Of a stretch of 64,000 bases of DNA, positions 8,042 to 17,834 are shown piece after piece. Position 1 is the stretch's first letter. The number at the start of each line of letters is the position of its first letter. Origin of the DNA: GCA-2794515 sp033763335 (GTDB lineage Bacteria; Chloroflexota; Anaerolineae; Aggregatilineales; Phototrophicaceae); NCBI GenBank assembly GCA_033763335.1, contig JANRKU010000055.1, forward strand, positions 19,625-83,624, read 5' to 3'. The notes beneath the pieces are model-generated. The model saw nothing but the letters and a program-made list of their open reading frames with translations, was not told the origin of the DNA and ran no database searches. The translations under genes and the position numbers were made by a program.

Positions 8042-9922
8042 ATGACTGGCACAACTGCAACAGCCCATATAGATAAACTCATTGCTCATGCCCGCGAATT
8101 GCGCCTGCGTGATGTTTCTGGTGCAATTGCCCTGAGCGAAGAAGCCTATCAGCTTTCTACAGAAGGGGAATTTGCTTCTGCACCCTATTTTAAGGGACAA
8201 GCGGGAAGCCTCATTAACCTTGCTTTGTGCAATGCCCATTTATCCAATATCCCAGAAGCCCTCACTCAAACCCTCAATGCTCGCGCCCTGTTTCGTGTGA
8301 TTGCCGATGTGCAAGGCGAAATTTTGGCGCTCATTTTGCTTGGTGGGATGAATCAAGATTTGGGCAATTATCCCTATGCCCAAGAAGTCGCACTCGAAGC
8401 CCTACACCTTGCCGAGCGCACCAACGATAAACGGTCACAAATTAGCGCCGCCAATATTATTGGTCTGGTGTATTTGCAGACGGGTAATGCCGATGAAGCC
8501 CTCAAATATTTTTATAAATGCCTCGATTTAAGCGCAGAACTGGGTGTCAAACGGTCTCGTGGGGCGGTATATATCAATATTTGCCAAGCCTATATCACCA
8601 AAAAGCAATATGCCCGTGCCATGATTTATGCCCTAAAAGCCTTGCAACATTATCGTGAACTGAATTATCAACAAGGTGAAGCAGAAGTCCTCACAGAAAT
8701 TGGCAAAATTTATGAAGAACTGGGCAATGATACCCGCGCCTTGCTGGTTTATGTGGAATGTTTGGTAGAGGCACAACGCTCTGGCAATCAACGGGCAGAG
8801 AGTAGCGCCCTTGCTAGTTTGGGGCGGATTCATCTGCGCCAAAACGAACTGCCCCAAGCCTTACGCCTGTTGAATGATGCGCTCAGTTTGGCAGAAACCG
8901 TGAGCGCCCCGCAATTATTGGGCGAAATTCATCAGACCCTCGCCAATGCCTATGAGCAAGAAAATAATTATGTGCAAGCGGTCTATCACCTTAAAGAATA
9001 TCATCGCGTCCATACCGAGATTTTTAACGAAAATGCCGATACACGCCTCAAAAATTTGCAAGTGTTACATCAGGTAGAAACTGCCCGTCAACAAGCAGAA
9101 ATTCATCAACTCAAAAATATTCAGTTACAAGAAGAAATTAAAGAACGTCAAAAGGCACAAGAGGCGCTCACCGCCGCCAATGACCAATTGCAACTCGAAA
9201 TTAAACAACGTGAGCAACTGATAGATGATTTAGATGCCTATACCCATACCGTGGCGCATGACCTCAAAAACCCTTTGTCACTGATTACAGGATATACATC
9301 GCTCCTCATGATGTATCATGCCCCACACATGGAAAAAGAAGCGGTGGAGTGGTTAGAGGAAATTCAACACACGGGCGCAAAAATGAATACGGTCATCACT
9401 GAATTGTTGTTGTTGGCGCGGATTCATCAGCAGTCGGTAGAGATTCAACCCATCGAAATGGGGGAGATTATTTTGGAGTCATATAACCAACTTGCCCCCA
9501 AAGTCGCTGAATTTTCGGCAGAAGTGAGCTTCTCAGAGACCTATCCGCAAGTTTTTGGCTATGCCCCTTGGATTGAGCAAGTATGGAATAATTATATCAG
9601 CAACGCCATCAAATATGGGGGTAGACCGCCTAAAATAGAAATTGGTGCTACTTTTTTAGCCGAAACAGGCATGGTCAAGTTTTGGGTGCGTGACAATGGC
9701 GATGGACTCAGCCAAGACGCACAGAAACTACTTTTTTCGCCATTCAGACGATTTGCAGAGAAAAAAGCTGAAGGGCATGGGGTGGGGTTGTCTATTGTGA
9801 AACGCATTGTCGAAAAATTAGGTGGGACAGTCGCAGTCGAAAGTAGTGGTATTGTGGGTGAAGGCAGTATATTCAGTTTTACATTGCCTGCTGTGCTAGA
9901 AGAATCGGCTGTGGGGTCATAA
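8042..9922 (+). CDS. Cytoplasmic TPR-histidine kinase
   Basis: 626 residues. About 1-330 is a series of tetratricopeptide repeats (for example LINLALCNAHL and ALASLGRIHLRQNELPQAL), followed by a coiled coil (about 335-395) and a kinase core. His406 in VAHDLKNPLSLI is the phospho-acceptor; the ATPase domain has the N box (NNYISNAIKYG), G1 (DNGDGL), F box (LFSPFRRF) and G2 (GHGVGLSIVKRI, near 578). There is no membrane segment or signal peptide, so it senses through protein contacts in the cytoplasm. No response regulator gene is adjacent; its partner must be encoded elsewhere. Confidence 0.9.
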   Translation: MTGTTATAHIDKLIAHARELRLRDVSGAIALSEEAYQLSTEGEFASAPYFKGQAGSLINLALCNAHLSNIPEALTQTLNARALFRVIADVQGEILALILLGGMNQDLGNYPYAQEVALEALHLAERTNDKRSQISAANIIGLVYLQTGNADEALKYFYKCLDLSAELGVKRSRGAVYINICQAYITKKQYARAMIYALKALQHYRELNYQQGEAEVLTEIGKIYEELGNDTRALLVYVECLVEAQRSGNQRAESSALASLGRIHLRQNELPQALRLLNDALSLAETVSAPQLLGEIHQTLANAYEQENNYVQAVYHLKEYHRVHTEIFNENADTRLKNLQVLHQVETARQQAEIHQLKNIQLQEEIKERQKAQEALTAANDQLQLEIKQREQLIDDLDAYTHTVAHDLKNPLSLITGYTSLLMMYHAPHMEKEAVEWLEEIQHTGAKMNTVITELLLLARIHQQSVEIQPIEMGEIILESYNQLAPKVAEFSAEVSFSETYPQVFGYAPWIEQVWNNYISNAIKYGGRPPKIEIGATFLAETGMVKFWVRDNGDGLSQDAQKLLFSPFRRFAEKKAEGHGVGLSIVKRIVEKLGGTVAVESSGIVGEGSIFSFTLPAVLEESAVGS

Positions 9923-10063
9923 AGTATATTTGGGGGATGCAACTATCAAAATATTGCAGATAGGTAACATTTTTGCGAAGAAATTTAACATTTATCTGTC
10001 ACGATGGATAGATAGTTTTAGCTTCTGGCGATATTTATATTGTTATGGTTTTAGAGGAATTTC

Positions 10064-11533
10064 ATGTTTTCATCGCTACGTACACGCCTGCTCGCATCTT
10101 ATATATTACTCCTCACGATTACCCTTGCCGTGATTGTCGTGGCGCTTCTGCTCACCACTAGCGCCCGTCCTGCACCCGCTAACCAAACCTATGACCGCTT
10201 ATCCAATATTGCACGCGGTTTGAATTTATCCAATTTGCTCAATGGCACACGCCTACAAAATCCCAATTCCAATAATTTAGCACAGATACTGGGTGAATTT
10301 GCCACCAGTCGAGAAGTACGGGTGATTGCCATTAATATGACCACACAAGTGGTGATGTATGATAGCAATGCTTATTTTGCTGTTGGGACACCCATCCGCA
10401 TCCAAATGGATAATTCTCAAAGTGATAATAATAACCGTATGATGCCGATGGCTGACACTATTTATGGGTCATTTCCGCAAGATGGGGCAAATTGGTTGTT
10501 TTTTGGGGTGACACGCCCATTTAGTGGTCAGCAATATGGCTTTATCGTAGCAGAAATGCCACCCACACAAACCCTACAAGACACCCTTGCCAATTTTGGG
10601 AGTGATTTATTTTTACCGTTGCTCCAAGCGGCGCTCATCGGGTTGGGGATTGCGCTCATATCTTCTGCTGTCATCAGCCAAACGATAGCCCGTCCCTTAC
10701 AAGCCCTTAGCCGTGCCGCCACTGATATTGCACAAGGCGATTTGCACACACCGGTGATTATCACAGGTCCCACCGAGGTGCAAACCCTTGCCGTGGCATT
10801 TAATGATATGAATACTCAAGTGAGCCAAGCCCAACAAACGCAACGCGATTTTTTGGCGAATGTCTCCCATGACCTCAAAACACCCCTTACCTCTATTCAG
10901 GGATATGCCCAAGCCATTTTGGATGGGGCGGCGCGTGACCCCAAACGGGCGGCTACCATCATTTTTGAGGAAGCAGAACGGCTGAATCGGCTGGTGACGC
11001 AATTAACCGACCTTGCCCGTGTCGAAGCAGGACGTTTTTCGTTGCATTTTACCCCCATTGATTTGGGGCAAATGGTGACGAGTGTCGCCCATAGTTTGGC
11101 GGTGATGGCAGAGAAAAAAGCCATTCAACTCGAAGTGGATGCGCCATCCATGCCCCATGTTGCCGCCGATGGTGATAGATTGGTGCAAGTGCTAAATAAC
11201 CTTATCAGCAATGCCATCAAATATACCCAAGAAGGGGGGCATGTGTGGGTTAAAGCGCGTGCCGTTGAAGGCGGGGTAGAGGTGAGCATTGCCGATAATG
11301 GTCAGGGCATTGCAGAAAAAGATTTACCGCGCATTTTTGAGCGATTCTATCAGGTAGATAAAGCGCGTGGTCCCTCGCGTGGGACGGGGTTGGGCTTGGC
11401 AATCGTCAAAGAGATTGTGCAGGCACATGGGGGCAAAATTGAGGTGCAGAGTGTCGAAGGGCGTGGTTCACGATTCTCACTTTGGATGCCATCGCCCACT
11501 GCGCCAACGGTCATGCGCCAACGGCTACTATAA
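10064..11533 (+). CDS. Membrane sensor histidine kinase (HAMP, HisKA, HATPase)
   Basis: 489 residues. Two transmembrane helices (about 9-30 and 182-202) flank a roughly 150-residue extracytoplasmic sensor of unrecognised type; then HAMP (about 203-255), the dimerisation domain with His269 in NVSHDLKTPLTSI, and an ATPase domain with NNLISNAIKYT, DNGQGI, IFERFYQV and GTGLGLAIVKEI. This is the layout of BaeS/ResE-like envelope sensors. A TAGAGGA ribosome site precedes the ATG. No response regulator is adjacent, so it is an orphan kinase in this window. Confidence 0.9.
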   Translation: MFSSLRTRLLASYILLLTITLAVIVVALLLTTSARPAPANQTYDRLSNIARGLNLSNLLNGTRLQNPNSNNLAQILGEFATSREVRVIAINMTTQVVMYDSNAYFAVGTPIRIQMDNSQSDNNNRMMPMADTIYGSFPQDGANWLFFGVTRPFSGQQYGFIVAEMPPTQTLQDTLANFGSDLFLPLLQAALIGLGIALISSAVISQTIARPLQALSRAATDIAQGDLHTPVIITGPTEVQTLAVAFNDMNTQVSQAQQTQRDFLANVSHDLKTPLTSIQGYAQAILDGAARDPKRAATIIFEEAERLNRLVTQLTDLARVEAGRFSLHFTPIDLGQMVTSVAHSLAVMAEKKAIQLEVDAPSMPHVAADGDRLVQVLNNLISNAIKYTQEGGHVWVKARAVEGGVEVSIADNGQGIAEKDLPRIFERFYQVDKARGPSRGTGLGLAIVKEIVQAHGGKIEVQSVEGRGSRFSLWMPSPTAPTVMRQRLL

Positions 11534-11618
11534 CCTATATAGTCGCGCTTTTTGAGGCGATGCGTGCTAAACTTTGAGAAATAATGTTGTGACAATAATC
11601 ACCATGATAAGGGGATAA

Positions 11619-13238
11619 ATGATGTCATCACTTGCACCTAAAATTTGCCCACGTTGCGAAGCAGAAGGTATGTTTGCCATTTATCAAAATAAAATGACCT
11701 GTCGGCGGTGTGGGTATGTGATTCAGCATGATGAAGGGGTTTCTACATCTGCCACATCAACTAACCCGCCATCGCTCAAAAGTGCCTTATCTGCCATGTT
11801 TGGGGATAAAGCACAGGCACTAAGCGATAATGATGATGCCGTCACATCCAAAATTCTCCCTACGGAAACATTGCCTCCCCGCCAAATCAGAGCCAGCTAT
11901 GGCATACGCTACATGGGGACATTGCCTCCATACGCCCGCGCCGCCTTTAATAATGCACAATCGCTGATTGAGCGAAAATTGTATCAAGATGCCAAAGATG
12001 CTTTTTTGCGTGCGGTGCAAATCCAACCCGATTTTTTTGAGTGTTATTATTGGTTGGCACTTCTGTCTACAGACCCAACCGAAAAACGCGATTATCTCAC
12101 CAAAGTCCTTGCCTATATGCCCAATCACGGCGAGGCGATGCGCGAATTGATGCTTTTAGATGGCAAACTCACGCAAGCGCAATCAGATGCGTTGACGAAT
12201 CCCTATTTAGAGCCAGAAAAACGCCAAGCAGGGGGCGCTGTGGCTGTGACGACCAAAAATATTCGTTGCCCAAATTGTGGGTCAGAGCGCATGACGGTGG
12301 ATGAGGTGACTGGTTTGCCCTATTGCGATTCGTGCGGGTATATCGAAGAAAAACCGCGTTCTGCCACGGGTGGGGCGGAATCATCGTTATTCATGGCATT
12401 GTTGCAACGGCGTTCACAATCGGTTGTGTGGGAAGTGGGGGAGCGCCTGTTGTTGTGTAATAGCTGTGGTGCAGAACGCACCATCCCCAGCGAAAAACTC
12501 ACCGATTATTGCCCCTATTGCGGGTCTACCCATGTGGTTGTTCATGATGCGTTGGGCAGTTTTAGTCAACCCGATAGGCTTATTCCGTTCAGCCTCACGC
12601 GGGTGCAGGCAGGGGAACGGATAAAATCGCAACTCAATTCGCGTTTGGCAAAAATGCGCCGTTGGGTAGATAACAATACCGTTGAACGCGCCACCCTAGA
12701 GGGTCACTTTTTGCCCTATTGGGTGTTTGATACCACCATACAAGTCCGCCGTAGTGTGATTTATACCGAAGTGGAACAAGACGCTAGAGGCAATTTTAGT
12801 AATCGGTACAGTCAACGCTATGAAACAGAAGAATTTACCGAATTAATGGATGATGTATTGGTTTGTGCGGTAAAATCACCGACAAAATCACTCACAGATA
12901 GATTGGGAAAATATAATGTGGATAAGGCGATAGATTATACCCCCGACCTCATCACTAAAAACCCCACTCAGATTTATAGCATTGATTTTGACCGCGCATC
13001 GCTAGAAGCACGCGCATTGGTGAGCCGTTATATGCGCGAAAAACACGGTGAGGTATTAGGGGGCAATGGGCGTGTCCAGAGCATTAGTGCCTCTGCTACC
13101 GATATGAGCTTTCAGCTTGTCCTGATGCCTGTATGGATTGCCACATTGTATGAAGAAGATGGGGATGTGCGCTCCGCGTTGGTGAATGGTCAAACAGGGG
13201 AGGTGGTCTTTGGCAAATCGCAAAAACCACCAAGCTAG
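11619..13238 (+). CDS. Zinc-ribbon and TPR-like protein
   Basis: 539 residues with three zinc-ribbon cysteine sets: C10-x2-C13 with C28-x2-C31 at the N-terminus, C217-x2-C220 with a second pair near 237-240, and a third set near 280-283 and 297-300. Between the first and second lies a short helical repeat region (about 105-165) that reads like one or two TPRs. The C-terminal 240 residues (LEGHFLPYWVFDTTI onward) form a beta-rich domain found in large zinc-ribbon hypothetical proteins. No membrane segment. ATG codons at 11619 and 11622 are both possible. Function unknown; a scaffold or nucleic-acid-binding role is a guess. Confidence 0.7.
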   Translation: MMSSLAPKICPRCEAEGMFAIYQNKMTCRRCGYVIQHDEGVSTSATSTNPPSLKSALSAMFGDKAQALSDNDDAVTSKILPTETLPPRQIRASYGIRYMGTLPPYARAAFNNAQSLIERKLYQDAKDAFLRAVQIQPDFFECYYWLALLSTDPTEKRDYLTKVLAYMPNHGEAMRELMLLDGKLTQAQSDALTNPYLEPEKRQAGGAVAVTTKNIRCPNCGSERMTVDEVTGLPYCDSCGYIEEKPRSATGGAESSLFMALLQRRSQSVVWEVGERLLLCNSCGAERTIPSEKLTDYCPYCGSTHVVVHDALGSFSQPDRLIPFSLTRVQAGERIKSQLNSRLAKMRRWVDNNTVERATLEGHFLPYWVFDTTIQVRRSVIYTEVEQDARGNFSNRYSQRYETEEFTELMDDVLVCAVKSPTKSLTDRLGKYNVDKAIDYTPDLITKNPTQIYSIDFDRASLEARALVSRYMREKHGEVLGGNGRVQSISASATDMSFQLVLMPVWIATLYEEDGDVRSALVNGQTGEVVFGKSQKPPS

Positions 13239-13259
13239 GTGTTATTTATTGTAAAAATG

Positions 13260-13853
13260 CTACCCGAACAATGCCGATACATCCACCAATGCGCCATTGA
13301 GTGTTTGCGAGGTGAATTTACCGCCTAGTGTATACCCACCCTGACGGCTGAGGACACCTTCTTTGCGGATATAGACCTCTATCAATTGTTCTTGGGGGTC
13401 TACTATCCAATATTCCCCCACACCATGCGCGTCATACAAGTCAAATTTGGCAATACGGTCTTGCCGATGGGTACTAGGGGATAAAATTTCTATAACCAAA
13501 TCGGGTGCGCCGATGAGCCTCTTATTGGTAATGTCGCAGTGTGTATTTTCTGGCGACACCCATAAAATATCAGGTTGTACCAAATCATCGCCTAATAGCA
13601 GGTCTAATGGGGCAGTATATAAACCCTTAGCCCCAAAAATGCCACCGATAAATAACATCATGCGCGTTATAATTTCTTGATGTAACGGCGATGGGGATGG
13701 CATATTCCCTTCCTGCCCATCGTAGACATATAAAATCCCCCCAATCAATTCCATATGAATATTGGTCTCTGGCAGTTGGAGATATTCCTCAAGGGTCATT
13801 TTTTGCCCGTGACGGAATAAATCACGGGTGGTTTCTGGCATGTTATTAGCCAT
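13260..13853 (-). CDS. Uma2 family (DUF820) endonuclease-like protein
   Basis: 197 residues with the Uma2 layout: MTLEEYLQLPE at the start, MELIGGILYVYDG, VQPDILWV (the PD of a PD-(D/E)xK nuclease fold), APDLVIEILSPST (the E-x-hydrophobic strand) and DLYDAHGVGEYWIVDP. The family is expanded in cyanobacteria and Chloroflexota and is predicted to be restriction-nuclease-like, but its biological role is unsettled. It begins 4 bases after the antitoxin-like gene with an AAAGGA ribosome site, so it is likely in the same operon. Confidence 0.85.
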   Translation of the reverse strand: MANNMPETTRDLFRHGQKMTLEEYLQLPETNIHMELIGGILYVYDGQEGNMPSPSPLHQEIITRMMLFIGGIFGAKGLYTAPLDLLLGDDLVQPDILWVSPENTHCDITNKRLIGAPDLVIEILSPSTHRQDRIAKFDLYDAHGVGEYWIVDPQEQLIEVYIRKEGVLSRQGGYTLGGKFTSQTLNGALVDVSALFG

Positions 13854-13857
13854 TTGA

Positions 13858-14106
13858 TTATCCTTTCAACGAAATAGCCCATCCTTCAATGGGGCGGGCA
13901 TCGGCGGGAGGATGTTCCATCTGACTTTCCATCGTTTCTAACACATTGGCATCAAAATAACGATGACCACAGTTTGGACACACCAACGCTTCGACATTTT
14001 CAAAGACAAACCACTTGCCTTTTCGTTGTCGACTCACCGTGACCAATTTTTTCTCTTGCGAGAGGGTCGTATCACAAAATTCACATGGGTACTGATGGCT
14101 AGACAT
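13858..14106 (-). CDS. MqsA/YgiT-type zinc-finger antitoxin-like protein
   Basis: 82 residues from the ATG at 14106, which has an AGGTGA site 5 bases upstream; a GTG at 14115 is less likely. Two CxxC pairs (CEFC near 9-12 and CPNC near 41-44) form the YgiT-type zinc finger found at the N-terminus of MqsA-family antitoxins. The DNA-binding HTH half of full-length MqsA is absent. The upstream gene encodes a DUF4258 protein and ends 9 bases away, the typical toxin-then-antitoxin order for this pair. Confidence 0.8.
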   Translation of the reverse strand: MSSHQYPCEFCDTTLSQEKKLVTVSRQRKGKWFVFENVEALVCPNCGHRYFDANVLETMESQMEHPPADARPIEGWAISLKG

Positions 14107-14115
14107 TATGCTCAC

Positions 14116-14400
14116 CTATAAATCAACAACATATACTGTGATTATAATCAACAATATGCCCTCTTGATTAAAACGGCATACCACATCTATTTCTAACTTC
14201 TCGATATCACCTCGAATAACATAGCGTGTTCCACGAGGGTCATCGGTGAATATCGAATCTAAATCACCATTGAGCAATACCCATACAATATCAGATACGC
14301 TTAAATCATCATTATCTGCTTCTTCTAAGGCATGGTCAGTAAACATATAGCGTTTTTCTCTGACAGCTTGATGAACACGCCTTAAAATAGCATCATTCAT
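14116..14400 (-). CDS. DUF4258 putative toxin
   Basis: 94 residues. The order YMFTDHALEEA, then SVSDIVWVLLNGDL, then RYVIRG and a C-terminal beta sheet ending in ILLIIITVYVVDL is the DUF4258 (RelE-like fold) signature, where members are usually partnered with a YgiT zinc-finger protein. It is predicted to act on RNA or ribosomes by fold analogy only. The start lies 9 bases downstream of the recN stop, so this toxin-antitoxin pair is embedded in the nadK-recN directon. Confidence 0.8.
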   Translation of the reverse strand: MNDAILRRVHQAVREKRYMFTDHALEEADNDDLSVSDIVWVLLNGDLDSIFTDDPRGTRYVIRGDIEKLEIDVVCRFNQEGILLIIITVYVVDL

Positions 14401-14409
14401 TTTAATACC

Positions 14410-16197
14410 TCATAACAATTTGGGCTGTTTGGTGGATGATGTATTGGGATGCGGATTTTTTGCTTTGCGTGTGCGTGCCTCATCCAAAATTTCTTGGGCG
14501 CTTTGCTTGCTTCCTTCACCCGTTGCACCAAGCATTTCTGCCAGTTCTCGCACCCGCGCCGCATCTTCATCCAATGATAGCACTTCGGTTGCGGTACGGT
14601 CTTTAATCACCTTCTTGCGGACATGGAAATGCTTATCGGCATAGCCAGCCAATTGGGGCAGGTGGGTGACGACCAACACCTGATGCCCATTGGTGAGTTC
14701 CCATAATTTTTCACCGACTACCGTCCCCACACGCCCGCCAATACCTTGGTCTACTTCGTCAAAAATAAGGGTATGGGTATGGTCGGCTTGGGTGAGTACC
14801 CGTTTGAGCGAGAGCATAATCCGCGCCGCTTCACCGCCCGATGCAACTTTTGCCAATGGGCGCAATGGTTCACCCGGATTTGCGCTCATCATAAATTCCA
14901 CATGGTCTATGCCTGTATAATCGAATTTATAGCGTTTATCGCCCACAAAACAGCCTTGTGGGTCTTCTGTATGTTCCAGACGGACTTCAAACTGGGTGCG
15001 TTCCATTCGCAGGTCTTTGAGTTCTGCGACCACCCGCTTGCTGAGTTGCTCGCCAATGCTTTTGCGTACCTTGCTAATATCGGCGCTGATAGCCCCAATT
15101 TGAATGAGCAATTCTTTTTCTTTTTCGCGCAATTCTTTGAGGTGTTCTTCGCTATTTTCGATGGAATCGAGGTCTTTACGGGCTTTTTCCCCATAAGCCA
15201 AAATTGCCTGAATGGAAGTGCCATATTTACGGCGCAAATTGGCAATTAATTCCAGCCGTTCTTCGATTTCATTGAGGCGTTCTGGGTCATATTCGATATT
15301 TTCGGCATAATCCGCAATTTCCCCCGCCATATCTTGTGCCTGTTCGCTGAGATTTTCGGCTTGGGTCGCTAATTCGTTGAGGGCAGGGTCTAGTGTGGCT
15401 AATTTTTCCAGTAATACCGATACACGCGCCAATGCGTCCACTGCCGAAATTTGCATTGTCCGCGCATCATCCGCGCCACTGAGCAATACACCTGCCTCTG
15501 CCGAGAGTTTTGCGATTTGCTCACTATTGGCAAACCGATTGCGCTCTTTTTTGAGGTCTTCATCCTCATTCGGTTTGAGTTCTGCGGCATCAATTTCTTC
15601 TACTGCGTGGCGCAACATCTCTAAACGACGTTGCATAACCGCTTCGTCTTCCATCAATCCGCGAATATCCCTGCGGACTTCATAGACATGCTCTGTTACG
15701 GTGCGGAGTGCTTCGCGCATTTCCATCAAATCGGCGTAGCGGTCTAGTAAATCTAAATGGTGGGGCGGATTAAACAAGGTGAGATGCTCACTTTGCCCAT
15801 GAATATCCACCAACAAATCACCGACAGAGCGCAAAATCTCTTGGCTAACGGTGATGCCATTCACCCGCGCTGTAGAGCGTCCATTTGAGCGTAAATCACG
15901 CGATAGGGTGATAAATGCTGAATCTGTGTCATCGGTCAATTCTTGACGTTTGAGCAAGTCGAGGATATTGGTCTTGGCGGGGGATTCGAGCGAGAATACG
16001 CCCTCAATGGTGGCTTTTTCTGCGCCTGCACGCACCATCGAAACATCCACCTTGCCACCGAGAATGAGTTCGACGGCATCCACGATGATAGATTTACCTG
16101 CGCCCGTTTCGCCCGTAATGACATTTAACCCTTTATCAAATTCCAATTCAAGGGCTTCGATAATTGCAAAGTTTCGGATGCGTAATTCTTCTAACAT
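14410..16197 (-). CDS. recN: DNA repair protein RecN
   Basis: 595 residues, normal length for the SMC-like RecN ATPase of double-strand-break repair. Walker A is GETGAGKS at 29-36; the middle is a long coiled-coil pair around a short hinge; the C-terminal ATPase half has the signature LAKVASGGEAARIMLSL and the Walker B/D-loop region IFDEVDQGIGGRVG. The signature reads SGGEAAR where the textbook motif is SGGELSR. It starts 3 bases after the B-box membrane protein gene and is followed closely by a toxin-antitoxin pair. Confidence 0.95.
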   Translation of the reverse strand: MLEELRIRNFAIIEALELEFDKGLNVITGETGAGKSIIVDAVELILGGKVDVSMVRAGAEKATIEGVFSLESPAKTNILDLLKRQELTDDTDSAFITLSRDLRSNGRSTARVNGITVSQEILRSVGDLLVDIHGQSEHLTLFNPPHHLDLLDRYADLMEMREALRTVTEHVYEVRRDIRGLMEDEAVMQRRLEMLRHAVEEIDAAELKPNEDEDLKKERNRFANSEQIAKLSAEAGVLLSGADDARTMQISAVDALARVSVLLEKLATLDPALNELATQAENLSEQAQDMAGEIADYAENIEYDPERLNEIEERLELIANLRRKYGTSIQAILAYGEKARKDLDSIENSEEHLKELREKEKELLIQIGAISADISKVRKSIGEQLSKRVVAELKDLRMERTQFEVRLEHTEDPQGCFVGDKRYKFDYTGIDHVEFMMSANPGEPLRPLAKVASGGEAARIMLSLKRVLTQADHTHTLIFDEVDQGIGGRVGTVVGEKLWELTNGHQVLVVTHLPQLAGYADKHFHVRKKVIKDRTATEVLSLDEDAARVRELAEMLGATGEGSKQSAQEILDEARTRKAKNPHPNTSSTKQPKLL

Positions 16198-16200
16198 AAT

Positions 16201-16824
16201 CTATGATTTCATCCGTGCATAAACAGTGATAGCTGTTACTCCGACAAAAATTAACACCCCAATAGACATTAAATTTGACAGTATAAAATCACCTAATGGC
16301 ATATACATATCACTTCTAAATTGCATTTGTGCGACAAGTTCTTCAACACTGATATTGAGCTGATTTGCCCAGTTGATTACTGCCCGATAACGGTCGCTAT
16401 GAGCTAATACACTATAAATCACAACGCCCAAAAATCCACCTATAACAGCCCCAACCGCGCCAACTTGACCCGTGTTGCGTCCGCGCCTGCGCTTGGTTAT
16501 GCGTAAACAGGCTTCTCCGATGAATCCCGCCCAAAAAATGCCCAGAAAAAAGGATAAAAGGATAAAATTGGCGAGTAGGGCAATAATCCCACCAATCAAA
16601 TTTAATCCCATGCTGATGGCAAAAACCACCACATAATCGGTAGTTGTGCCACTAAAAAATTTATCTTCGACTTGGCGGACACATTCCCGACACCGATACC
16701 CCACAGGGGTACTCACGGCGCATTGGGCGCACATATAGCGGTCACATTTATTGCACCGCAATTCTGTTTCGCGGTCTGGATGTACCTGACAATAATGAGT
16801 TTCGTCTTGTGCAATATCTGACAT
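16201..16824 (-). CDS. B-box-type zinc-finger membrane protein
   Basis: About 207 residues, using the ATG at 16824 in preference to a TTG one codon earlier. The N-terminus (CQVHPDRETELRCNKCDRYM, then CAQC and CREC) has the Cys/His spacing of a B-box-type zinc finger as found at the start of many bacterial rhomboid and membrane proteins. It is followed by two closely spaced hydrophobic helices (about 68-110), one near 125-145 and a last one near 180-203. No protease or enzyme motif is visible. It sits between nadK and recN with gaps of 18 and 3 bases. Confidence 0.75.
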   Translation of the reverse strand: MSDIAQDETHYCQVHPDRETELRCNKCDRYMCAQCAVSTPVGYRCRECVRQVEDKFFSGTTTDYVVVFAISMGLNLIGGIIALLANFILLSFFLGIFWAGFIGEACLRITKRRRGRNTGQVGAVGAVIGGFLGVVIYSVLAHSDRYRAVINWANQLNISVEELVAQMQFRSDMYMPLGDFILSNLMSIGVLIFVGVTAITVYARMKS

Positions 16825-16842
16825 CAATTTTTTTGCCCCTCC

Positions 16843-17721
16843 CTACAGGTCTGCTTCTTGTTCAGAACGCCCAACACGCGGTTCTAAACGGTCTAATAAT
16901 GCCCTATAAAAATAATTGCGTCCACGTAGCCGAACAAATTGTGACGCATTTTCGCTCACTTGAATATTGACTACATCGTCTGTTTGAAGTTCACATAACG
17001 TTTGTCCATCCACCGAAATGAGCATGTGGTTGTCGTTGATAGCGGTTGGATGTACCACCACCCGCGCCCCATCTGCCAAAACAATGGGGCGTTCCATGCT
17101 CAAATGGGGTGCGGATGGCACAATGAGGATATTTCGCAATTCTGGGGGCAAAATGGGACCGCCTAGCGCCAACGCATACGCTGTTGAGCCTGTTGCGGTG
17201 GCAATTACGAGTGCATCTGCGTGATAGGTGGTCAGCCAGTCGTTATCCACATAGGTTTTGAGTTTTATCATGCGCCCAACGGTACTGCCACTGATGACCA
17301 CATCATTAAGGGCATCACTTTGGGCGATGAGTTGGTTGTTACGGCGTACTTGGGCATGAAGCATCGCACGGGTTTCTATCCAATAATCACCTTGCAACAC
17401 GGTTTCGAGCTGATTTTGCCACTGGGTATAATCCATAATTTCGGTCAAAAATCCGAGTTGCCCCATATTAATCCCCAAAATGGGGACGCTATGTGCCGCA
17501 CAAACCCGCGCAGAACGCAACATCGCCCCATCGCCACCAATGGCAATGACCAAATCGGCGTGGGGAATATCATTGATGACATCTTCTGGTCTCCATGCCG
17601 TATAGCCCCATGTCTCAATCCCACGACTCCGAATGGCGGCTTGCAGTTGCTCCGCGATGGGGTAGGTTTGGGGGCGTAGAGGATGGGCTAATACGCCAAT
17701 ACAGCGTAACGGAGTTGCCAT
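16843..17721 (-). CDS. nadK: NAD kinase
   Basis: 292 residues from the ATG at 17721, chosen because AAAGG lies 8 bases upstream; an ATG at 17727 would be too close to it. It phosphorylates NAD to NADP in the cytoplasm. Family motifs: IGGDGAMLRSAR at 61-72 (the usual GGDGT has Ala for Thr), GINMGQLGFLTE, LNDVVISG (for the NE/D motif) and TATGSTAYALALGGPI. It heads the minus-strand directon that continues through the B-box protein and recN. Confidence 0.92.
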   Translation of the reverse strand: MATPLRCIGVLAHPLRPQTYPIAEQLQAAIRSRGIETWGYTAWRPEDVINDIPHADLVIAIGGDGAMLRSARVCAAHSVPILGINMGQLGFLTEIMDYTQWQNQLETVLQGDYWIETRAMLHAQVRRNNQLIAQSDALNDVVISGSTVGRMIKLKTYVDNDWLTTYHADALVIATATGSTAYALALGGPILPPELRNILIVPSAPHLSMERPIVLADGARVVVHPTAINDNHMLISVDGQTLCELQTDDVVNIQVSENASQFVRLRGRNYFYRALLDRLEPRVGRSEQEADL

Positions 17722-17834
17722 GTGCATACCTTTTTCTCTATTCTCATCTGATTTTATCTAACGCGCATCATGCACACAAACACTCTTATAGGATAGCACG
17801 ATTGTTCGCAAAAGGAAAGTCCTCTGTGCAAATT

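Noticed and set aside
14746..15249. Plus-strand frame of 167 residues within recN
   Set aside because: It is antisense to the conserved RecN coiled coil and ATPase region and has a shadow composition rich in Phe and His; no supporting ribosome site.
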